Shown: positions 57,337-64,000 of the stretch, in pieces | Layout of the letters: every line of letters begins with the position of its first letter | Position numbering within the stretch: position 1 is the stretch's first letter | NCBI GenBank assembly: GCA_050261515.1 | Contig: JBLNDJ010000052.1 | Location: 62,001-126,000 of the forward strand | Length of the DNA: 64,000 nucleotides | DNA from: JBLNDJ01 sp050261515 | GTDB taxonomy: Bacteria; Acidobacteriota; Terriglobia; Bryobacterales; Bryobacteraceae | Reading direction: 5' to 3' | The notes under the pieces: generated by a model | What the model was told of the DNA's origin: nothing | Databases searched by the model: none | The model's input: the letters and a program-made list of their open reading frames with translations, nothing else | Program-made: the position numbers and the translations under genes

Positions 57337-58349
57337 CGCGCCGCACGTTCCTGGGGAGCCTGGCCGCCACCGCCGCCGGCGCACCCGCGCCGGCCGCCAT
57401 GGGCCTTTCGCCCGATTGCTTCGTGCTGAGCAAGGGCCCGCGCACACCGTACGAGTACCTTGAATTCGCGCACGCGCTCGGCGCCGGCGGCGTGCAGGCG
57501 ATTCTGCCGCCCGCCTTCGACGCCGCGTATCTCAGGAAGGTGCGACAGCGCGTCGAGGAAACCGGCATGTACCTCGAGATCACGACCATGCTGCCGGGCG
57601 CGGATACAACGGAGTTCGAGCGCGTGCTTGCGGCCGCCAGGGAGTGCGGCGCGTACTGCATTCGGACCGTGTGCCTCACCGGCCGCCGTTACGAGAACTT
57701 CAGCACGCTCGAGGAGTGGAATGCGTTCGTGGCCGCCTCGAAGGCGAAGATCGAGCGCGCCGCGCGCATCGCCGGGCGGCTTCGCATGCCCGTCGGCATC
57801 GAGAACCACAAGGACTGGACGCTCGAGGAGATGGCGCCGCTGATGAAGCAGTACGGGAGCGAGTATCTCGGCGTGTGCATCGATTGGGGCAACAACGTCG
57901 CGCTGCTCGACGACCCGGTGAAGTTGGTCGAAGGCCTCGCGCCCTACACGATCAACTCGCACATCAAGGACGTGGCGGTCGAGGAATACGAGGACGGTTT
58001 CCTTTTGGCCGAGGTCCCGCTGGGACAGGGCATTCTCGATCTGCCGCGCATGCTTGCCGCGATCCGGAAGCGCCGGCCGCAAACGCGCTTCTCACTCGAC
58101 ATGCTCACGCGCAATCCGCTCGAGATCGCGTGCCTGACGGACAAATACTGGGCGACATTCCCCCAACGCAACGGGCGCTACCTGGCGCGCACGCTCGCGA
58201 TGGTTCGGGCGCACAAACCCGCGCGTCCGTTGCAACGCCTGGACGGTCTCGACCAGCCGGCGCGGGAAAGCCTGGAGCGCCGGAACATCCGCGACTGCCT
58301 CGACTACACCCGCGATCAGCTATTCAGTACCCGCAAAATCTCGGAATAG
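57333..58349 (+). CDS. Exported sugar phosphate isomerase/epimerase-family (AP endonuclease 2-like) protein
   Basis: 338 residues from a GTG that overlaps the upstream stop as GTGA. The N-terminus TRRTFLGSLAATAAG is a Tat-type signal. The TIM barrel of the xylose isomerase-like family is seen in YEYLEFAHALGAGGVQAI, MYLEITTMLPG, AYCIRTVCL, MPVGIENHKDW, LGVCIDWGNN and INSHIKDVAVEEY, and the His, Glu and Asp residues at the strand ends fit a divalent metal site. It is coupled to the Gfo/Idh/MocA gene, so both probably act on the same sugar in the periplasm. Confidence 0.87.
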   Translation: MTRRTFLGSLAATAAGAPAPAAMGLSPDCFVLSKGPRTPYEYLEFAHALGAGGVQAILPPAFDAAYLRKVRQRVEETGMYLEITTMLPGADTTEFERVLAAARECGAYCIRTVCLTGRRYENFSTLEEWNAFVAASKAKIERAARIAGRLRMPVGIENHKDWTLEEMAPLMKQYGSEYLGVCIDWGNNVALLDDPVKLVEGLAPYTINSHIKDVAVEEYEDGFLLAEVPLGQGILDLPRMLAAIRKRRPQTRFSLDMLTRNPLEIACLTDKYWATFPQRNGRYLARTLAMVRAHKPARPLQRLDGLDQPARESLERRNIRDCLDYTRDQLFSTRKISE

Positions 58350-58558
58350 AACTCCAGCGTCGTTTCCGTATCCGCGCTCTCGGGGGCGCGGGCATGCTTG
58401 AGGATCGCCTCGGTCAACTCCAGCGCCTGCTCCGGCGCCGCCTTCGCGCGCGCCCGCAGTGCAGGCACGAGTTCGGGATGCCTTGCGCCGAGCGCCTGCC
58501 CCAGCAACTCAAATGTGGCGTCCTCCCCAGCCGCTGCCGGGGAGCCTGCATGAAACAT
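58316..58558 (-). CDS. Small hypothetical protein
   Basis: 80 residues; the ATG has GGCGGA nine bases upstream. It is acidic and helical (ATFELLGQALGARHPELVPALRARA, then ALELTEAILKHA). No signal, membrane segment or known motif is seen. It overlaps the end of the convergent isomerase-like gene by 34 bp. It could be a real small gene, since amino-acid use is normal and not Arg/Pro-heavy as in shadow frames, but evidence is limited. The 107 bp upstream hold GGTAC-CGCA-GTACC and no clear promoter. Confidence 0.45.
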   Translation of the reverse strand: MFHAGSPAAAGEDATFELLGQALGARHPELVPALRARAKAAPEQALELTEAILKHARAPESADTETTLEFYSEILRVLNS

Positions 58559-58665
58559 TTTTAAGTCCGCCTGTTCGGAACATCAGTATAAGCCAACGCG
58601 CCGCAGGCAAGCTGCTGGAGAGGTTACGTTCTCGTCATTTGAGTACTAGGGGTACCGCAGTACCA

Positions 58666-60114
58666 TTACCGCGCGCGCCGGGGCACGAAGATGTCGCGCC
58701 ACGTGAGGCCGCACTCGCTCACCATCTGGAGCGCATACTCCTGGCGTCCCAGCGCCGCATCGCCGTTGTTGGTGCCGAAGGCGAATTTCACGCCGGCCTT
58801 CTTCGCCATTTTGATGAATGCCGGGCTCGGGATGCGGTAGCGGTTGTTGATCTCGACCGCGATGCCGTTGTTGGCCGCCGCATCGATCACCTTCTGCATC
58901 CGCTCCGGCGTCCAAAGCCTGTCGTAATCGGCGGCAATCTGGTCGGGCAGGAACGTGGGGTTGACGTAGATGTCGATCGGTTCGTTATTGAGGATGCCGA
59001 GAATGCGGCGGACCAGCATCTCCATGAACGCCTGCGCGTCCGGGATCACGCCGACCTCTTCCTTGATCCACGTGCGCATTCGCCTGCCGTTGTCGTCGGT
59101 GAACGTCATCGAATCCGTGAAGACGTAGTCGAACTGCGCGATCGTGTCCTTGGAGACGAGCGTCACCCATTCGCGCCCTTCGCCCTGCAGGGCGACGAAC
59201 ACGGGCTGGCCTTTCATTGCTCGCACGAATTCCATAACGCCCGAATCGTTCGTCACCGGGAAGCCGACGCCGCAGTTGATCGCGATGCCATAAGCGACGC
59301 CCGTGCGCCGCGAGTTGGCGAGCGCCTGCTCGATCGTGAGCCCGCCCTTGAGGTGGACGTGATAATCGACCACCGGGAAATTCTCCGCGTTGAGGTGCAG
59401 GATCTGGCGGTAGATGCCGTCGGCCAGCGGGCGCTGGGCGCTTGCGGCCCGCGCGTTATCGGGGAGCGGCCGGACCAGGATGTTCCGGAAAAAGACCTGC
59501 GAACCTGGGTCGTGGCACTGGAGCGCGAACGTTCCGCTCGAGAGCACGCGCCCGGCGCCCTCGCCCGGCTCGGCCACCGGCGGATCGGGCTCGACGTAAT
59601 CCACCACCAGCGTGCCGTTCACGCGGATCTCAACCTGCTTGCCGCGCACAACGATATGCATCTCGAACCACTCGTTGTCCGCAACGAGCTGCTTGTAGAC
59701 GTTGCGCACGCCGTAGAGCGAACCGGTCTTCTTGCGCTCGATGTAATCGCCCTCGCCGTGGTGCGTGTTGTTGATCTGGACCTCGAACCCTTTGGCCGGC
59801 CATCCACCGCGCTCGAATTGTGTGTGGAAGTAAATGCCGGAGTTCGCGCCCGGGCGCGTCATCACAGAGGCCTTTAGCTCGAAGTTCTTGAAGCCGGTCC
59901 GCCGCGTGTAAAACAGGTGCGAGCGCGGGCCGGCGGCCGCGATCGCACCCTCGGCGACTTTCCAGGATTCCGCATGCTCGGAGGCGCGCCATCCGTCGAG
60001 GCTCTTGCCGTCGAACAACGGGATCCACCCCTCGTCCGCCGTGGCGCGGGCAGCGGTTACCGGGAGAGCAGCGAGCAGGCTCGCGAGTTCACGACGAGTC
60101 AGGAGTGCGGGCAT
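58666..60114 (-). CDS. DUF1080 domain fused to a PHP/amidohydrolase-like domain, exported
   Basis: 482 residues. The signal is of Tat-like type (TRRELASLLAALPVTAARA). The DUF1080 sandwich covers 28-215 (WIPLFDGKSLDGW, NSGIYFHTQF, FEVQINNTHHGEGDY, GTFALQCHDPGSQVFFRNI). From residue 245 a second domain opens with VVDYHVHLKGG, whose His252-x-His254 is the usual first metal pair of PHP and amidohydrolase barrels, and ends with VEINNRYRIPSPAFIKMAKKAGVKFAFGTNNGD, like PHP phosphoesterases. The fusion suggests a glycan-binding or keto-glycoside-cleaving module joined to a metal hydrolase. Confidence 0.8.
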   Translation of the reverse strand: MPALLTRRELASLLAALPVTAARATADEGWIPLFDGKSLDGWRASEHAESWKVAEGAIAAAGPRSHLFYTRRTGFKNFELKASVMTRPGANSGIYFHTQFERGGWPAKGFEVQINNTHHGEGDYIERKKTGSLYGVRNVYKQLVADNEWFEMHIVVRGKQVEIRVNGTLVVDYVEPDPPVAEPGEGAGRVLSSGTFALQCHDPGSQVFFRNILVRPLPDNARAASAQRPLADGIYRQILHLNAENFPVVDYHVHLKGGLTIEQALANSRRTGVAYGIAINCGVGFPVTNDSGVMEFVRAMKGQPVFVALQGEGREWVTLVSKDTIAQFDYVFTDSMTFTDDNGRRMRTWIKEEVGVIPDAQAFMEMLVRRILGILNNEPIDIYVNPTFLPDQIAADYDRLWTPERMQKVIDAAANNGIAVEINNRYRIPSPAFIKMAKKAGVKFAFGTNNGDAALGRQEYALQMVSECGLTWRDIFVPRRAR

Positions 60115-60136
60115 GGACTCCCAGTATACGCGCCGT

Positions 60137-60556
60137 TCAGGAGACGAACGACGCGCTCAACCCGGCAGACGGCGGATTCGGCGGCGCCGGCACGGCGCCC
60201 AGCAGGCCCGCGATCATCCCGCTGAGTTCGCTCCACGCGAACGGCTTTTCGATGAAGCCGACCCCGGGCTCGGGCACGAACTCGCGGCCGACGAATTCCG
60301 GCTCTCCGGAGATGAGCAGCACTCGCACCGCCGGCCGGCGCGCGACGGCGTCCCGGACCAGTTGTGCGGCATCGGGCAGCGGCGTTTCGGCCAGCAACAG
60401 GTCGATGTTGCACCAGGAACTGCCGATCAACTGCACCGCGTCCGACGCCGATCCAGCGACCAGGACTGCGTATCCCGCGCGGCGCAGGAATTCACGGATC
60501 TGCCGGAGCAGCGGCAGGTGCGGAATCGAAACGAGCACCGTTCCCGTGGCCAACAT
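60137..60556 (-). CDS. Degenerate receiver-domain (pseudo-receiver) protein
   Basis: 139 residues from the ATG at 60556; longer forms would run into the divergent gene's promoter. The fold order of a response-regulator receiver is visible: VLVSIPHLPLLRQIREFLRRAGY, DLLLAETPLPD, VRVLLISGE and FIEKPF with Lys104. The usual acidic pair after strand 1 is replaced by IPH, and the phosphoacceptor Asp position is Glu57 (LLLAE). Phosphorylation is therefore unlikely, and Glu may mimic the active state. There is no output domain. It is divergent from a large secreted protein. Confidence 0.7.
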   Translation of the reverse strand: MLATGTVLVSIPHLPLLRQIREFLRRAGYAVLVAGSASDAVQLIGSSWCNIDLLLAETPLPDAAQLVRDAVARRPAVRVLLISGEPEFVGREFVPEPGVGFIEKPFAWSELSGMIAGLLGAVPAPPNPPSAGLSASFVS

Positions 60557-60662
60557 ACAAGTTGTGATGCTCGAATCGTACTTCAGGGAACTTAGTTTTG
60601 CGCCACTTTTCATGTTAAAGCTGATTAACGAGTGCACAGCTTTTCGTACTAATATTTCCCCT

Positions 60663-63629
60663 ATGCATACGCGCGCGCTCTTTCTGTTTCTTGCTCCGTC
60701 TCTGGCCGCGCTTGCGGCCGAGGCGCCGAAAATCAGTCCGGCAATCAACGAAATCGAGCCCTGGCAGCAGGTGGGGCAGCAGCCCTACGAAATGACGTGC
60801 GTCCAACGCGAGGAGGACCCGCGCACGCTGCTCGATTTCGAGGATCTCGCCGGGTGGACGCTCGAGCAATTCGGAGGCGCCACCGGTGAGTTGCGCCGTA
60901 GCCGCGAGCAGCAGATGTGGGGGCAGCACGTCGCCAAGGTGCTCTACCGCGGGACGGGCAAAGAGAGCCGCGTGGTGGCGCGCCCGCCGAAGCCGGTCCC
61001 GATTCCGGGCGCGTTCGATTCCATCGATATGTGGGGCTACGGCAACCGTTGGGGATGGGTAACCGACAAGACCACTCCGGCGGCGCGCGTGTCGATTCTC
61101 GTCATCGACGCGAAAGGCAAGGAGCACTCCATACACCTGACCGACGTGAACTGGAAGACATGGTGGCTGATTCACCGTCGCGTGCCCGCCGATACGCTGA
61201 AGGCGATCGCGCTTCCCGCGAAGTTCTCAGGCATCGAGATCGCCAACGCGGCCAACACCGCGCCGCGGCATTTCTACTTCGATTCGCTCGCCTTCTATAC
61301 CGAAGAGCTGAAGCCACTCCAGTTCCGCGCGCAGCCGAAGCGCAACTTGAAACCGTTCCGCGGCCAGAACGTGGGGCTGAACACGGGCGAGGGCACGCTT
61401 CCCTTCCCCACGCGCGAAGAGACGATTCTTCCCTCGAACTTCGAGCGCGAGTTTCAGACGTCGGTGAAGCAGACGGGGCCGAACGCGTTCGAACTGCGCT
61501 ATGAAGGCAGGGACGCGGCCATCGTGTATGAGTACCGGCCCGCGCACGGCGCGCTTGGGGAGATCACGGCGCGGGCGGGCGGCGCGTCGTTCCGCCCGAT
61601 GGACGGCGGCGGCCTGCGTTTCTCCGATACTCCCGCCGCGGGCGTTGCGCAAGGCGAGCTCGTCTCGGCCCGCGTGACCGATGACGCCGTTGCGGCACGT
61701 TTCCGCTTCGGCTCGCGCGTGGCCAATTACGAGCTGCGGATCATGCAGAAGTCGCTCGTAGTCGATGCCTGGTGCGAGGGCGGCGAGGCGACCGAACTCT
61801 ACTTCGGCCGTGTGTCCGGCATCGCGCAGCCGAAGCTCATCACGGTTCCGTATCTCACCTACGGCGGCTCGAGCAACCCGCGCGTGCTCTTATCCGGCGG
61901 CGTGTTCACGTCCGTGTGGTTCGACTGGTATCGCACCAACGCTTCGCAGGCGTGGACTCCGAAGCAGCCCAGGACCACCGCGAACTCGGCCGAGATCAAC
62001 GGCGGCATGCGCTACTTCGCCAAGACGGACGGCCGCCGGAACAATCTTTACGAGCGCGTGTTTGTAACGGTGACGCCCAATTATGAAGAGGCGCTGCCGA
62101 CGATTCCGAATCCGCCTTCTCTGCGGCAGCAGGAGGGAAAGCAGGTGGTGTGGACCGTGACCACGCCCGGCACGTTCCAGGCCGACCACAAGCGGTCGCG
62201 CGCGATCCGCTCCTACGGGCTCGATCACATCATGCAGCACAGCCATGAAGTGACCTGGCGCGACGAGGGCGACAGCTACACTGACAAGCTCCACGCCGCT
62301 CCGCAGAAGGGCGGCGACGCGATGCTGAAGTGGTACATCGCGGCGCAAAACGATCTCGGATGGCTGCAAGGCGTGTACACCAACTACACCGATTTCGCGC
62401 CGGTCAATTCGAACTGGAGCCCCGATCACGTGCAGCGCTCGAACGACGGCGAGTGGCGCCGCGCCTGGCCGCGCACCTATGCGCTGAAGCCGGCCAAGGC
62501 CGTCGAGTTCGACGAATACTACGCGAAGCGGATCAAGGAGAAGTTCGGCGTGAAGATGTCGTACACCGACGTGCACTCGGCGGTCGCACCCTGGGATTAC
62601 TGCGACTACGACGCGCGCGTGCCGGGCGCCGGGACGCTGGCCGCAACGTTCTATTCCTACGGCCAGCTGCTGCTCAACGATCAGCGCGTCTACGGGCCGA
62701 CGCAATCGGAGGCGACCTATCAGTGGCTCTACGCGGGGCTCGCCTCGGGCCACTACGGTTGGGTCTACACGAACGTGAACCTGCTGGCTGTGCCGCCCGA
62801 CGTCAGCTTCATGCTGCGCAAGCTGCATCCGCTCGAATGCGACTATGGCATGGGATACACGCCGCACTACCTCGACCAGCTCGATCCGAAGTGGCAGGAA
62901 TCGCCCAGGAAGCGCGACTACATCGATCTGTTCCTTGCGACCACGATCGCCTACGGCAACATGGGCTGGCTCGTGAACGAACTCGGCGAGAAGGACCCCA
63001 TGCACGTCGAGGCGATGGTGCGGTCGTACTACATGATGCAGCAGCTCCAACAGCAGTACGCGTTTGTGGAGGCGAAACGAATCGAGTACGCGGACGCGGC
63101 CGGGCGCTTCCTCAACCCCACCGAGGCGCACGCGACGGGCGCGATCGCGGAGGGGCGCGTGCACGTCGTCTACGAAAACGGCACGGAAGTGTTCGTGAAC
63201 CGCAACGCTTCGCGGACCTGGACCGTGAAGGGCGTCGAGCTGCCCGTCTCCGGCTGGCTCGCGTTCAACAACGCCGCCGGCTTTTACGAAATTTCCGCGA
63301 ATGCCGGCGGGCGCCGCATCGACTACGTGAAAGCGGCGGACTACGAATTCCTCGACGGCCGCGGGAAGTGGACCGAGCGCGGCAACCTCGGCGCCACCGG
63401 CAGCGTCGCGCTGCGGCACAAGGCCGCGGGCCTCGAACTGATCGACGCCTACGGCAATACGAAGATCGCTTTCGCGTCGAAAGACGCGGGCGAACTCACG
63501 GCCTACGATCCGGACGGCAAGAGCCTCGGCCGCGTCGATGTGACGCGAGCACGCGACGGCTGGTACGAGTTCAAGACCATGCCGGGCGCCCGCTCTTACG
63601 TATTCACGCGCTCCGGCGCTTCTGCATGA
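60663..63629 (+). CDS. Large secreted protein of unknown function, glycosidase-like
   Basis: 988 residues from the ATG at 60663. A signal peptide (MHTRALFLFLAPSLAALAA) is followed by a jelly-roll-like region (about 60-220, LLDFEDLAGWTLEQFGGA and FYFDSLAFY), a beta-rich region (about 260-470), a probable barrel (about 560-850, with MSYTDVHSAVAPWDYCDYDARVPG and DQRVYGPTQSEATY) and a C-terminal sandwich (about 870-985). The YTDVHSA and GPTQSE segments look like the ends of barrel strands carrying acidic residues in retaining glycosidases. I cannot assign a GH family. It is alone on its strand and converges on the VOC gene. Confidence 0.7.
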   Translation: MHTRALFLFLAPSLAALAAEAPKISPAINEIEPWQQVGQQPYEMTCVQREEDPRTLLDFEDLAGWTLEQFGGATGELRRSREQQMWGQHVAKVLYRGTGKESRVVARPPKPVPIPGAFDSIDMWGYGNRWGWVTDKTTPAARVSILVIDAKGKEHSIHLTDVNWKTWWLIHRRVPADTLKAIALPAKFSGIEIANAANTAPRHFYFDSLAFYTEELKPLQFRAQPKRNLKPFRGQNVGLNTGEGTLPFPTREETILPSNFEREFQTSVKQTGPNAFELRYEGRDAAIVYEYRPAHGALGEITARAGGASFRPMDGGGLRFSDTPAAGVAQGELVSARVTDDAVAARFRFGSRVANYELRIMQKSLVVDAWCEGGEATELYFGRVSGIAQPKLITVPYLTYGGSSNPRVLLSGGVFTSVWFDWYRTNASQAWTPKQPRTTANSAEINGGMRYFAKTDGRRNNLYERVFVTVTPNYEEALPTIPNPPSLRQQEGKQVVWTVTTPGTFQADHKRSRAIRSYGLDHIMQHSHEVTWRDEGDSYTDKLHAAPQKGGDAMLKWYIAAQNDLGWLQGVYTNYTDFAPVNSNWSPDHVQRSNDGEWRRAWPRTYALKPAKAVEFDEYYAKRIKEKFGVKMSYTDVHSAVAPWDYCDYDARVPGAGTLAATFYSYGQLLLNDQRVYGPTQSEATYQWLYAGLASGHYGWVYTNVNLLAVPPDVSFMLRKLHPLECDYGMGYTPHYLDQLDPKWQESPRKRDYIDLFLATTIAYGNMGWLVNELGEKDPMHVEAMVRSYYMMQQLQQQYAFVEAKRIEYADAAGRFLNPTEAHATGAIAEGRVHVVYENGTEVFVNRNASRTWTVKGVELPVSGWLAFNNAAGFYEISANAGGRRIDYVKAADYEFLDGRGKWTERGNLGATGSVALRHKAAGLELIDAYGNTKIAFASKDAGELTAYDPDGKSLGRVDVTRARDGWYEFKTMPGARSYVFTRSGASA

Positions 63630-64000
63630 CGGCCTCGGCCCGGCGGCGCAGTTCGTCCGGGGCAACGTCCTCGATGTGCGTCGCGAGCCACCACATGTTG
63701 CCCGTGGGGTCCTTGACGCCTGCGCTGCGGTCGCCGTAGAACTCGTCGGCCGGCTCCCTGAGCGACGTGCCGCCCGCCTGGAGCGCGCGCTTGTAGACGG
63801 CGTCGGTGTCGTTCACGTAGAGGTACAGCGAAGTCGGCATCGGCGCCCACTGGTCGCGCGCGTCGCCCAGCATGATGATCGAGTCGCCGATCTTCACCTG
63901 GGCGTGCATGATGGCGCCGTCCGGCGTCGGCATCCGCTCGACCTCCTTTGCGCCGAACGCCTGCTTCATGAAATCGATCAGCTTGGCCGCGCCGCTCACG
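63604..64000 (-). CDS. VOC-family (glyoxalase/PhnB-like) protein, N-terminus cut by the window edge
   Basis: About 131 residues are visible. SGAAKLIDFMKQAFGAKEVERMPTPDG is preserved from the first VOC strand-helix unit onward, followed by HAQVKIGDSIIMLGD, SLYLYVNDTDAVYKRALQAG and DRSAGVKDPTGNMWWLATH, all typical of the PhnB-like branch. A GTG at 63999 could be a start, but family members have about 10 more residues before it, so the gene probably continues beyond the window. It overlaps the convergent secreted protein gene by 26 bp. The role is unknown; such proteins bind a metal and small ligands. Confidence 0.85.
   Translation of the reverse strand, partial: VSGAAKLIDFMKQAFGAKEVERMPTPDGAIMHAQVKIGDSIIMLGDARDQWAPMPTSLYLYVNDTDAVYKRALQAGGTSLREPADEFYGDRSAGVKDPTGNMWWLATHIEDVAPDELRRRAEAVMQKRRSA

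Noticed and set aside
1..64000. CRISPR arrays, rRNA genes, riboswitches or restriction-modification genes
   Set aside because: No regularly spaced repeats, rRNA sequence, recognisable riboswitch core or restriction enzyme family was seen on either strand.

Overview
The window looks like the chromosome of an Acidobacteriota bacterium of the Bryobacter/Solibacter type. The evidence is family content: three very large Oar-like TonB-dependent receptors with N-terminal carboxypeptidase-regulatory-like domains, paired VWFA-related proteins of the acidobacterial type, CRTAC1 (VCBS plus ASPIC/UnbV) proteins, DUF1080 proteins, many exported carbohydrate-active enzymes, and uniformly high G+C. The assignment is inference from these families, not from a marker gene. 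Region 1 (1-16,950) is a carbohydrate utilisation locus. A seven-gene minus-strand operon encodes an exported ADP-ribosylglycohydrolase-family enzyme, ribokinase, an RbsU/GRP-like permease, a serine hydrolase, GH127, GH32 and a six-hairpin glycosidase. It faces a LacI-type regulator gene, a TonB receptor gene and a second exported ADP-ribosylglycohydrolase-family gene. A perfect 14-bp LacI-type operator lies just downstream of the operon promoter, and a 10/12 match lies at the same place in the receptor promoter, so this looks like one small regulon for a ribosyl/arabinosyl/fructosyl substrate. Region 2 (16,979-21,990) is a 4,935-bp integrative element inserted in the anticodon loop of a tRNA-Val(UAC) gene. 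It splits the gene into a 5' half (16,979-17,017) and a 3' half (21,953-21,990, CCA encoded). The element encodes a tyrosine recombinase, a serine recombinase, an HUH/YxxK protein resembling rolling-circle Rep proteins, a ribbon-helix-helix-like protein, three unknown proteins, and a complete tRNA-Val(UAC) of different sequence that could replace the gene it broke. Region 3 (22,000-38,230) holds two more TonB receptor loci. The first is followed by a TPR lipoprotein gene, two CRTAC1 genes and a D-2-hydroxyacid dehydrogenase gene. The second is divergent from an unusual one-component membrane regulator with a cytoplasmic winged-helix-like domain and two periplasmic malectin domains. Region 4 (38,200-51,570) is mixed: TPR proteins, DUF1080, MsrB, a sorbosone-dehydrogenase-like beta-propeller, an fRMsr-like GAF protein, a DUF4832-like protein, a URO-D-family protein, an ECF sigma factor, AsmA, a glycine-zipper lipoprotein, and tandem VWFA proteins downstream of a TesA-like esterase. 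Region 5 (51,570-64,000) has a ybbA-ybbP ABC exporter pair divergent from tesA, a membrane diadenylate cyclase apparently fused to a YbbR domain, an exported Gfo/Idh/MocA oxidoreductase with a sugar isomerase-like partner, a DUF1080-metallohydrolase fusion, a degenerate receiver domain, a large secreted protein of unknown function and a truncated VOC protein. No CRISPR array, rRNA or insertion sequence was seen.
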